DNA of 64,000 bases from Canna indica (taxonomy: Eukaryota; Streptophyta; Magnoliopsida; Zingiberales; Cannaceae): positions 89,801,501 through 89,865,500 of the forward strand of contig CP136890.1 in the NCBI GenBank assembly GCA_034359265.1. Reading direction: 5' to 3'. Positions within the stretch are counted from its first letter, which is position 1; the number at the start of each line of letters is the position of its first letter. The translations under genes and the position numbers were made by a program. Under the pieces are notes generated by a model, which saw nothing but the letters and a program-made list of their open reading frames with translations, was not told where the DNA came from and searched no databases. Positions 29,641-39,568 of this stretch are shown here, in pieces.

Positions 29641-29838
29641 TTAAATTTTTTATTTTAAATTTTTTATTTTTTTTAATTCTTTTTTAACCAAAGTCTCTTA
29701 TTGATTAAAGACTTGGTCAGGAATAAAATGGATATCAAATTCATTAAATTTCGATTTTAAAAATTTTAACCCCAAAATTAGAATCTGAAAATTTCAGTCT
29801 CTCAAAGTTTGATTTCGAGAAATTCTTGTTTATTTTTT

Positions 29839-30150
29839 TCACGTGAAAGTCTTCAATAAGTTGTCCGTTATTTATTTTAAATGCATTCGAAAAGCAACCA
29901 ACTATCAACGGCATCTTCAATTCAGTTGTGTTATAACTTATAAGAACCGCCAGTCCGCCACTATGACACTATCCATTAATCCACAAGTTCTCCGAGTAGA
30001 TCCAACGACGCAAGCCACTGCGGAATTATAATCGGACGGAGGAGACTGTTCGGGTTCGGCTGTAAATTTATGGTTTAGGTGAGGGTCAATTTTGTGGAAA
30101 TAGGACACGAACCCTAAGCCGGGGGGAGGACCAGTTCGCTCCCGGATTTG
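29839..30150. other. Upstream region of the Alba gene
   Basis: This 312-base region holds no gene. A CGAACCCTAAG word near 30108 resembles a partial telo-box. It probably serves as the promoter. Confidence 0.45.
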
Positions 30151-30158
30151 TATAAAAA
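30151..30158 (+). promoter_or_regulatory. Candidate TATA box of the Alba gene
   Basis: TATAAAAA at 30151-30158 lies in a GC-richer block. A start about 30 bases downstream would give a leader with a donor AACAAG|GTAACC at 30219 and thus a 5'-UTR intron of about 390 bases ahead of the ATG at 30619. Inferred from motif and spacing. Confidence 0.45.
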
Positions 30159-30618
30159 TGGAGCAGCAGTTGCACGCGATAGCACGAGACGTAGAAGAAG
30201 ACTTTCGGTGAGAACAAGGTAACCCATTGCAAAAATTTTACGAAACAAGGTGTGCAAATGGTTCTCTTATTCTTGTCGTCTTGTTTTTTTCTTCTTCTAA
30301 TCTTCTTGGTTTCTCCGCGTGAATTAACTGTGTTTATCGCCCAGGGCGTGAAAAGCTCAATTTGGTTTACCTTTTCCATTTCTGTACCTATTTTTGTCTG
30401 GCTTAGTCTTTTCAAGATCTCTTTTTTTAATGTATTTTTATTGGTTTGCTCTTGCTCGCTTCAGATCCGATTTGACCGGTCATTATGTTTGATTTTTTGT
30501 TTATGTAGGGCTTGTTTTAGTTGGCTAGGGTTCTTCAGGAAGGTTTTGAAATTGCTTAGTGTTCAAATTTTAATCTTTTTGTTGGCATTCTTTTTTTCTT
30601 GCATTGTTTGGTGGGAAG

Positions 30619-33600
30619 ATGGATCGGTACCAGAAAGTGGAGAAGCCGAGGGAAGATACTCAAATTAACGAGAATGAGATCCGTATCACCACTCAGGGGA
30701 GGATGCGCAACTATATTACGTACGCGGCCAGTCTGCTTCAGGTATTCACTTAGTTTGGTATCTTTTACCATTGCTATATATAATTTGGAGGTAGTTTCTT
30801 ATGAATTTTAGATATCATATGTTATGGAGGTAGTTTCTTTTTATTGTTTGATCTCACACTCACTATAACACACGGAACAATTTTTTTCATGATGAACCTT
30901 TATCTCTCATTGGTGCCTGCATTCAGTCATGTCATTCTTGAGAGTGCAATAGTTGACAAACCTACCAAGGCGCTACACAATGTTAGACTCTGGAGTTTCT
31001 ACTGTATATGTGGTTAAGATAATTGATAATTTTCGTTATATATTAAGTTATCCTTTTTCTTTCTTTCTTTTTTCTCTTAAAATTGGATTAAAAAACTTGA
31101 AATAGCACTCAAAGTTTTTTAAAGCTAGAGTTTTGGATACAAGAACAACACTAGTCACATGTTAGATAACATAGTTTGTTCAAAAGATCCCAATTCTTTT
31201 GGCATAACATAGTTAGTTCAAAAGATCATAATTCTTTTGGCATAGATTCAAGAGGGAACAATGAGTCTGCATAAGTTGTCATCAAGTCTCTGACAACCTG
31301 GTTTTAATATCTAATGAAACCTAGATTAAGGATGGTAACTTGAAGGGTGCTGAGTGGCTCGCAATAAGCTAAGGTTAGTAAGGATATAGAAGTAAATGAA
31401 AGCCAAGTCATGCATGAATTTTGTTGTTGGAAAAGGGCCCAGGTAGATGACTTCCTTTATGATATAGCTTGTTCTCCTAAGGGAATGGACGACTAGAAGT
31501 TGCTTTTGATGTCAAAATCATATAAATAATTGCAACAATGTTAAACCTTGTCACTCTAATGCTAATTACATTCTTATTTGCTACACATTTATGGGATGTT
31601 GGCGAGTTTTACTATGTTAATGGGAGCCCAAATCCTGTTATTGGTGAGGCTCACTTGTATCAATATTTTGCTTTTTTGCATGTCCTGCTGGAGTTTTGCA
31701 TTCAGATATGACTTTTGTTGTTTTTGTCGATCATGAACAGTCTTAAACAAAGGGACCAACATTAGCCAACTTTCTCGTTTCAAATTGTTAGTCACTTTGT
31801 TATCTGGGTCCTTGGAGCCTATTATTTCTCATTGATAAAAACATAGTTTGCTGAACTTACCATGGAATCATCCTATGGATACATTGGAAGCACTTATCTA
31901 CCAGGTAAAAGCAATTTGTTGATAAAGCTTCATAAATTTTTAGTGGGTACGAAAGAGTTCTGTCCATTTCTATTGTTTTCTACACATAAGTTGTATGCTT
32001 TTAGCACTTGTGCATGAATGATATATAATGTTTCAGGACATGCTCCTGTTGCAACTTTTTAATTGTATTTATCTTTTTGTATTTTGACTTTTGAAGGAGA
32101 AAGGTTCAGATGAGATTGTCTTGAAGGCAATGGGTAGGGCAATCAACAAGACGGTCATGATTGCTGAATTGATCAAGGTAATTATTCCTATAGTTCTGGC
32201 ATTGTCATAGTTTGGACTCTGTGGACATTATGTCTAATAATGTTTAAAATACTTGCAATAAGCTTATTAATTTGATTAATGTTTGCTTCTTGTGTATTCT
32301 TCCACATACATGCTGTGAAATAGAGGAGGATTGTTGGTCTTCATCAGATCACTTCTATTGGATCCACTGATATAACTGATACATGGGAACCACTGGAGGA
32401 AGGACTGCTTCCGTAGGATTACAAATTCTGTTGTGAATCATTTTAAGAGAAGATAGTATTGTGTAATCCTTGCCTAAATGTATATCTTAAGTTATTTTCC
32501 TTACTAATGAGTGCTCCTTTTGTTGCCAGGCTTGAAACCACTAGGCATGTGTCTATGATCACTATAACTTTATCAAAGAAGGAGTCGAGTACATCAGCAG
32601 TTGGGTATGAAGTCTCTGTTTGTAATTTTTGGTGCATATATGATACAAACAAAACTGGTTATAATCCAATATTTTGTTTTCATTACTTATTTTGCTTGAA
32701 TGCCTCTTTATTGTTTCATTCTGGTATATGTGCGTCTTCATTCTCCTGTAGAACCAATAGTTTTTCATTTTTTTCTCCTTGTACTTGAGTCCGAGCTTGC
32801 TGATTTAGTTGCTAAACTTGACTAGTTTCGTGGACATGGTTAACTATCTCCTGTTTAAGAGCTACAGAAATTATAAAAGTGGGGCTGGGGGATTGTTATT
32901 TGGTCTTTTTGACATTAACAGAACCTTCCCATTTTTGTGTTATTTTATTCAATGTAAAATACATTGCTTATGTACCTCAGTACCTGGGCTTTTCTTTTTC
33001 TTGACTTCTCATGAAGTATATATTCTCCAACTTGTTAGTCATTGGGCATGAGATGATAAACACAATGTGAAACTATGAGAGTTCCCAAATATTGTTAAGT
33101 TGCTATTGTCATTATTGCTTATTTTCTCATGACAAACTGTATGTGGTTATCCAACTAAGGTGGTTATGTTTTATCCAATAGGAAATGTCAACCGTTTATC
33201 CTCTTGTTCCTCATGCACTGTGGGAACTGCAAATTGTGGTTGAAGTTCCTATCCTGACATTATACATTATATTGTTCTTTAGGAGTACAATCATTAAATG
33301 CAACAATGCTCATGACAAGTGCAAAATATTACCTTCTCATTATGTGAACTAAACATTTGTAAATGTTTGATTGGCTAGGTACATTAGTGAACTTTGTCAC
33401 ATGTTTGGTATTTGTATTTGTTGTCCTTTACTGTGTCTAGGTATATGTGAATTCTTATGTCAAAATGTTAAACAGTTTTCCTAAGTTTGGTTTAATAGGT
33501 TTATAGGAATTCAATCATGATAATACGTTGATATAAATCTTGTTGGAGATTTAGAATTTTATTATTGTGGAATACTGTAAAAACTTGGAAATAGGTACAT

Positions 33601-34686
33601 GATACTACGCGGTCTTTATATTCATAATGTTATTTTCTTATCTTTCATGTGCTACACCTATATCAAGATATATATACTTTTTGTATATATGCTTCCTCAG
33701 AATTGTCTCTTCTGCATTAGATATCAGCCAACAATTGAATATCAACAATTTTGCCTTGCAGATACCAATGTCCTTTGCCTGCAGATCAGGTGAAACCATT
33801 GGCAGAATTTGAGTACGAAGGAGGTAATTTTGGAACTTATGAAGACTCAGTTTCATATTTTAACATCCTAGTGTTCATATTTTGATCATTGCTTACTGAT
33901 ACAGAAGTTTCACCTGCTGAGCGTGGTAGAGGCCGTGGTGGTCGCGGCAGGGGAAGGGCTCGCGGTAGTGCATTAATAATTTTCCTGCCTGAAAAGACAT
34001 TCAATGTTTTATAAAATATTATATATGTTTTTTTATGTTTATATGTCTAGGAAATGGTGCCATAGACTATGATGATGGAGGTTGGGACAACAGGGGTCGT
34101 GGTTATGGTAGAGGTGGTTTTGCTCGAGGCAGAGGCCGTGGTTTTCGTGGTCAGGGCAGAGGTGGCTATGGTGGTCGACCTGATTATCAGCATGAGGCAG
34201 GCTATTATTCTGATCAGGCACCCATGGCCGCCAGAGGCAGAGGTAAGTGATTGTTCTCCCCTCCCCTTGTCTGAAAAAGATAGATTTGAATATAGACAGA
34301 TGAATAAGAAAGGGATCCCTCTGCCAAACTAAAAAGAACAAAGAAAAGCATCTTCATCTGAGCTTGAAAGAAAGTAACAAAGTTGGAATGAAAGTAAGGA
34401 AGAATGAAGTTGAGGTTGCTCAAGCAGACTCTTAATGATCAAAAGGCTCTTCATGGCGGAACGAACCAAGATAAAATTTATTTATTTCGAGAAGTCATGA
34501 CTTAGGAATAGAACATCAAATAGGTCAATATTCGCTTGCAAAATCTTTATGAGATTATATTACAACATTTTGGCATCATGCTTTCTTAATCCAGGTCGTG
34601 GTCGTGGGAGAGGCCAAATGATGAGGGGAAGGGGCCGCAATGTCAGAGCAAATGGATCTGCCCATGTGGCTAACGGTGCAGCATGA
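30619..34686 (+). CDS. Alba-domain nucleic-acid-binding protein with C-terminal RGG repeats
   Basis: There are eight coding exons: 30619-30741, 32097-32177, 32324-32412, 32530-32604, 33762-33823, 33905-33964, 34051-34242 and 34595-34686 (774 nt, 257 aa). All junctions are GT-AG and keep phase. Residues about 18-110 form the Alba fold: ENEIRITTQGRMRNYITYAA, then GSDEIVLKAMGRAINKTVMI, AELIKRRIVGLHQ, TDTWEPLEEGL and TTRHVSMITITLSKKE. A short YQCPLPADQVKPLAEFEYEG linker follows, then an Arg/Gly-rich tail (RGRGRGGRGRGRARG, GRGYGRGGFARGRGRGFRG) typical of RNA-binding proteins. This is the long, RGG-bearing class of plant Alba proteins, which bind RNA or R-loops and affect mRNA fate and stress responses. 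Length is normal for the class. Direct targets are not visible from sequence. Confidence 0.95.
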
Positions 34687-35133
34687 TTCCAAGTTAATTT
34701 GTGCAAGATTCTGCTGAGTTCCTGGATGACTGCTCTAGAAAAATCCTCTTTTATTTGTAGCTTAGAATTGAAATGCAGGCAGAATCGTGGTTCCGAAGGA
34801 AGTTTAATTAGCTGATCTTTTATACTTTTTTTAAAAAGTAGTTAATTGTAGAATTAAACTGATAGAGCAGTGCATTCTTTTGATTTTTTAAAGATAATTT
34901 CCAATCCTGTTTCTTGATTGTATGGGATACTTATTTTAGTATGAATATTGCTCAACAATTTTATTGCAGTATTTTGGGTTTTGCATACAATGTGACAGCA
35001 AATCCATCTTTAGAAATTAATTATCAAATACAAATTTAAAATGCACCAAAAATAAAGAGTGACTATGCTTGAATTAAATTGATTTGGTTTTACAATCTGG
35101 CTCGGATTTGAGATCATTGTGAGCACTGTGACT
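34687..35133. other. Alba 3'-UTR and flank
   Basis: No gene is seen. The region probably carries the Alba 3' UTR; it turns AT-rich after 34800. Confidence 0.5.
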
Positions 35134-35792
35134 GCTCAGTTTGGTGTCAAAAATGAGGGACTGGACTGGACATCCGCCCATGTCCCCCGTTTGGTTTGCA
35201 AAAGAAGCTTCGGGACAAGGACTTCTCCTTGTTCGGGACAGGATTTCCACCCATTTTGGTGTACCGAGAAATTTCTCGGTACACCGAAATCGGGCGGAGG
35301 ACAAGGGCTGTAATTGTCAAAATTACCCCTTCCTTTGATCGTAGAATCGTCGGATCGAGTCGAGGTGAATACCAAAGTTGTAAATTTTCGTGTGCTGAAC
35401 GCGATGGTGGTGTCAGATTTCAGATTGGAAATCGTTTGGTATGTTTTTTATATTTTTCGGTATTATCCTATTGTTATACTTTTAGGTTAATTGAAAATTA
35501 GTTGAACACTTATTAGTTAAACTAAAACTTCTTATTGTATTAAATTATTTGATACTATATATTAAATTTTTTTTTATATTAATTAATTTTAAGACTAATT
35601 TACAAGGGTATTTTAGTCATTTGTCATATATAATACTTTGTTATAGCGAAACAAACGCAAGACAAAACGGAATATCGTGTCTTGTTCTTGATGAAACAAA
35701 CACGGTATAGCTATTGTTCCAGGACATCTAATGTCCTGTCCTTGTCCCTGTCTGGTGTCCTGTGATGAGCAGTTTGCGAACCAAACGGGCCC
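35134..35792. mobile_element. PIF/Harbinger-like element H1 (left copy of an inverted pair)
   Basis: The right end reads TTTGCGAACCAAACGGGCCC (ends 35792), matching the GGGCCCGTTTGGTTCGC end of copy H2. The left end is degenerate (CTCAGTTTGGTGT near 35134). Internal sequence is the reverse complement of H2 along nearly its whole length. A perfect 28-bp palindrome sits at 35258-35285. No transposase. Confidence 0.75.
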
Positions 35793-35799
35793 ATTGAGG

Positions 35800-35850
35800 G
35801 CATCAGGCTTCTTAATCACCTGATGCTCTCGGGGTCGCAGAGTCACTGCG
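35800..35850. other. Two perfect small hairpins between H1 and H2
   Basis: GCATCAGG (35800-35807) pairs with CCTGATGC (35819-35826), and CGCAG (35836-35840) pairs with CTGCG (35846-35850). They sit in the 86-base spacer at the centre of the 1.4 kb palindrome made by H1 and H2. Function unknown. Confidence 0.6.
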
Positions 35851-35878
35851 AGGGCAGCATCTTCAAGTGAAAGAGTAA

Positions 35879-36564
35879 GGGCCCGTTTGGTTCGCAAACT
35901 GCTCATCACAGGACACCAGACAGGGACAAGGACAGGACATCAGATGTCTTGGGACAATAGCTATACCATGTTTGTTTCGTCAAAAACAGGACACGATATT
36001 CCGTCCTGTCCTGCGTTTGTTTCGCTATAACAAAGTATTATATATGACAAATGACTAAAATATCTTTGTAAATTAGTCTTAGAATTAATTAATATGTAAA
36101 AAAATATTAATATATAGTATCAAATACTTTAATACAATAAGAAATTTTAGTTTAACTAATAAGTGTTCAACTAATTTTTAATTAATCTAAAAGTATAACA
36201 ATAGGATAATACCGAAAAATATAAAAATCATACCAAACGATCTCCAATCTGAAATCTGACACCACCATCGCGTTCAGCACGCGAAAATTTACAACTTTGG
36301 TATTCACCTCGACTCGATCCGACGATTCTACGATGACGATGGTGGCCCGGCTCCGTCGAAGAAATGGGTAATTTTGACAATTACAGCCCTTGTCCTCCGC
36401 TCGATTTCGATGTACCGAGAAATTTCTCGATATACCAAAACGGATGGAAATTCTGTCCCGGATAAGGAGAAGTCCTTGTCCCGAAGCTTCTTTTGCAAAT
36501 CAAACGGGGGACATGAGCGGATGTCCAGTCCAATCTCCAATTTTTTAGCAAACCAAACGGGCCC
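35879..36564. mobile_element. PIF/Harbinger-like element H2 (686 bp) with TAA target duplication
   Basis: The ends are GGGCCCGTTTGGTTCGC and, on the right, GCAAACCAAACGGGCCC. TAA flanks both sides (35876-35878 and 36565-36567), matching the TTA/TAA duplication of PIF/Harbinger elements. The interior is non-coding and is the inverted counterpart of H1. Confidence 0.85.
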
Positions 36565-36639
36565 TAAGTAATTGCCACAGGTCTTCTTTAGCTTTCACAA
36601 ACAACACTGCAATTCATGGAATTAGATTGATGTTTGCAG

Positions 36640-37364
36640 ATTGAATGATTGATCTTTTGCCTCGGCAATCTCCGGATCTGTTATTGCGCAAGGCAAATGG
36701 CAAGAAGCAAGTATGTTGTACAAGATATGGTACAAGTCTGATTGACGATATGCCCAATTTGAAGCTCCTCCGCTTAGAAGACGGATCCATAATTAAAGCT
36801 AAAGTAACTAGAGATTTAGAATTGGATCATTCGCCATCCACAAGCCATAAATCAACCTACAAGAGAAATGCCCTCTTCTTCTTCTTCTTCTTCTTCTTCT
36901 TCTTCTTCTTCTTCTTCTGCAGGTATTGATCGGGTGTCCCAAACGGCCATGGCCTTAAACCCGAGATCACGCTCTGCTTCGGAAGAGGCTTTCGATTGGG
37001 GATGGCGCCCGGTTTTATACATGGACTTCTGCCACAAATGGCTAAATGCCTTCGAGAATAGCGTGGCTGCCTCGCCCTTGACTAGCTATAAGGGAACGTC
37101 TGCGTCGCAGGAGAGGCGCTGCATCCGATGACGCCGTACATCGGGCAAGGCGCCGCGGGCTGCTTGGGCGAAGCCCTAGCGACCGCAGGAGGAGAGAAGG
37201 GGTCGGGTGGGGTTGAGGAGGCTCTGAAGAAGTACGCCGGAGAGAGGTGGAGGAGCTTCGAGCTCGCAGCCACTTCATATGCGCTGGGATTTGCGCAGGA
37301 GAACCGCATGATGAATGTGTTGAGACTTGAGAGACGAGGACATTGCGGGTTTTATTGCAGCTGA
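36640..37364 (+). pseudogene. FAD-dependent monooxygenase (MO1-like) pseudogene
   Basis: Fragments of a plant FAD-binding monooxygenase lie in order but in different frames. At about 36745-36800 is NLKLLRLEDGSIIKAKV, the piece before the second FAD-binding strand. From 37098 a frame reads [18 protein letters not shown], the conserved GDALHPMTPDLGQG FAD motif, followed by CLGEALATA and [20 protein letters not shown], the family C terminus, to a stop at 37362-37364. The stretch normally between GQG and the CL.EAL helix (ALED.VVLAR) is missing about 10 residues. A TTC microsatellite and large gaps break the middle. Intact members are about 400 aa; only small parts remain here. No promoter is evident. 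Confidence 0.85.
36873..36918. repeat. (TTC)n microsatellite
   Basis: About 15 TTC units lie within the FAD-monooxygenase pseudogene. It creates chance poly-Ser and poly-Phe frames that are not real proteins. Confidence 0.95.
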
Positions 37365-38645
37365 CTTTGACTATGGTCAACTCTGACTTTTGTTAAAATC
37401 CAAACTTGATCGCGCTGGACTCAAATGAGTTGTGCTGCTAATTGAACCAATCAAATCCAATTTGAATAATGACCACCATAAGATATATTTGATCAAAGTA
37501 TCTTGTCATGCAGTTCTAATAATTGAGATGTGAAGTAATAATCCAGAGAGCAAAATCTCCAATTGGCTGATAATTGGGAAGACAAGTTTGTGTTTCCTAG
37601 CTACTATATATAGTTACCAATCAATACTGTCCAATATATATATATTACAAGAATCATAAGTAAACCTTATAAAGATATTTTTCTTTGTCCTTCCTTAATT
37701 ATCATCTTAGAATATATATTTCTTAATTGTAAGCTCTAGAAATTATGTATTTCAACTTTCAACGTTTAGTAATAAAATAGATAATGAATAATCATTTACG
37801 TTTAATTTGCATTAGAAATAAATTCTGAATAAAAAATATATGCTGATTAATTTCATTTTTTTCCAATGCATTATGCATGCATTATAGAGATCAGCAATGC
37901 AGTAATTAATTTTAAATCTTTGATCACTCAAATTAATCAATATTATTCAATAAATTAAATGCTAATTCTAGAAATAGTTGGATCGATCGATGTCACTCTC
38001 CTGGCCTAATTAATTACATATAAAATATGGCCTGATCGTGCACGTTTATACTACTCTGGCACTAAAGAAATCTCTCGTTAATTACCTGAGAAGAGAAGAT
38101 GATGTTGGAGTCTCAAATTAGACAATTAGGAGTTCCCTGTACATTTCATGTTGCTCGCGTCCAAACTCGAGTTTGGTCGATTTGGACGTCGGCACTCGGC
38201 ACTCGAGTTGTATACATTGAACCCTAATTTAATTGGACCATCACATATCTTTTAGATATCTTTAAACGTACAACGCGTTTTAGTGCAATATATCTATCTC
38301 TCAGTTCTATAATCTATATATATAGATACATTAATATAAAATATCATGTCAGTTAAAATTATCGTCCACAAACCTGTGTTTGTGGTTGAGTATGCAGTAT
38401 CTTATGAAAATGACATGCATACACATTATTAATATCTAATAACACAGATCGACTATATATATCACATTTGTGCTGAAGCTACAAATATTATTAATTCTCC
38501 ATCAAATCAAACACATGTCAATGCAGTCTTGAAGATCGATGTTTAATTCTCTTCTTCTCGTCTTCTTAATTTTGCAATATACACGGTATGATTAATTTTG
38601 ACTGTACGTCATTCTTTCATTTAATCTTGTCTCCATAATTCTCTC
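37365..38645. other. Intergenic region upstream of the UPF0496 gene
   Basis: AT-rich, with no gene or element ends recognised. The distal part presumably contains regulatory DNA for the gene at 38738. Confidence 0.5.
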
Positions 38646-38653
38646 TATAAAAT
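38646..38653 (+). promoter_or_regulatory. Candidate TATA box of the UPF0496 gene
   Basis: TATAAAAT stands 85 bases before the ATG, in a CT-rich context (CTCTCTATAAAATTC). This would place the start near 38680 and give a leader of about 60 bases. Inferred from motif and spacing. Confidence 0.5.
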
Positions 38654-38737
38654 TCTATCTATTTTTCTTATTAAATGTAATTAAGTTTTGAATTTCTATT
38701 TCATGTAAATAATTAAGAAGAAGAAGAAGCTTAGATA

Positions 38738-39568
38738 ATGGCGAGGAACAGAAGCAACTCCGTCGAAGAGGAGTACTTGTGCGCCACTCGAACCAATTCG
38801 TTCACCAACCTATGCGCCCGAGTCGAGCACCAGCGCAGGTACTCCAACGACGCCGCCGCGGCGCGGCCGACGGACTACACTCCGCTCCTCGAGCCCAAGC
38901 AGGAGGCCCTCGTCGCCATCATCGGCAACACCAAACGCCGCCTCCCCCGCCTCCTCCTCGACTTCTCCAACACCACCCTCCTCGCCTGCCACTCCTGCGG
39001 CGCCCTCATCGACTCCATCCACCGCGCCCGCGCCAACCAGCGCGCGCTGCACCTCCGCGGCGACGAGGTGCGGGGCGCCGCGGTGGCCGAGCGACTGCGG
39101 CGGTTCCGCAGGCTGGGGAACCCCTTCGCGGGCGCCAGCCGCGCGCAGCTGGAGAGCATCCGCGAGGCGTACGACCCGCTGACGAGGCAGTTGAGGGCGG
39201 CGCGGCGGCGCCGGAGCATGGCGATGCGGATGCGGCTGCTCTTCGCGGGGGAGGCAGTAGCGGGCAGGAGGGAGGAGGCGCAGGTGGGGGCGGCGGCGCG
39301 GGGGGCGTTCGCGGTGGAAAGGGAGTTGGAGACGATGAGGAGCATGGTGAGGAGGGTGGGGGACGAGATCGAGCACACGAGGGGAGTGGTCGAGTTGTTT
39401 GTGGAGGATGAGAGAAGAGGTTTGACGGCGAGGGAGGTGGTGAGGGAGCTGCGAGTGAGGGAGGGTGGGCTGACGGCGAATCTGGCGGAGCTGGAGGAGC
39501 ATGTCTTGTTATGCTTCCTCAACATCAACAGGGCGAGGAGGATGGTCATGCATGCAAGCTCACCATAA
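38738..39568 (+). CDS. UPF0496 family protein
   Basis: This is a single uninterrupted exon of 276 aa. The N-terminal EEYLCATRTNSFTNLCARV matches the UPF0496 pattern EEYA.AFRT.SY..FW.RV. It is followed by LLLDFSNTTLLACHSCGALI and SIHRARANQRAL, the family's helical core, then NPFAGASRAQLESI, an Arg-rich segment (RAARRRRSMAMRMRLL), and a helical C-terminal third with likely coiled coil. Most UPF0496 proteins (DUF677-related; includes BPS1-like members) are 300-400 aa, so this is somewhat short and diverged. Function of the family is poorly known. The exon is very GC-rich with strong third-position GC, unlike the AT-rich flanks, which is usual for monocot intronless genes. Several long shadow frames in other phases result from that GC bias. 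Confidence 0.78.
   Translation: MARNRSNSVEEEYLCATRTNSFTNLCARVEHQRRYSNDAAAARPTDYTPLLEPKQEALVAIIGNTKRRLPRLLLDFSNTTLLACHSCGALIDSIHRARANQRALHLRGDEVRGAAVAERLRRFRRLGNPFAGASRAQLESIREAYDPLTRQLRAARRRRSMAMRMRLLFAGEAVAGRREEAQVGAAARGAFAVERELETMRSMVRRVGDEIEHTRGVVELFVEDERRGLTAREVVRELRVREGGLTANLAELEEHVLLCFLNINRARRMVMHASSP

Larger units (their letters stand above)
27675..29838. mobile_element. Outer foldback element with about 160-bp inverted arms
   Basis: The left arm (about 27675-27830) and right arm (about 29680-29838) are reverse complements. Shared landmarks are GGATTTCTC versus GAGAAATTC at the edges, AAATCGAAATTTA versus TAAATTTCGATTT, and GATATCCATTTTAT versus ATAAAATGGATATC at the inner side. Between the arms are dispersed repeats of the word ACTCTCTAATGAGTTAGAGACTTTT-like type, a long TA microsatellite and the inner foldback at 28588. 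Ends and target duplication were not fixed. It looks like a foldback or Mutator-like non-autonomous element that received a second element. Confidence 0.6.

Noticed and set aside
36852..37131. Poly-Ser and poly-Glu frames near 36900
   Set aside because: They come from the TTC microsatellite inside a pseudogene.
38779..39549. Three long frames overlapping the UPF0496 gene
   Set aside because: High GC removes stop codons in all phases; only 38738-39568 encodes a family-like protein.
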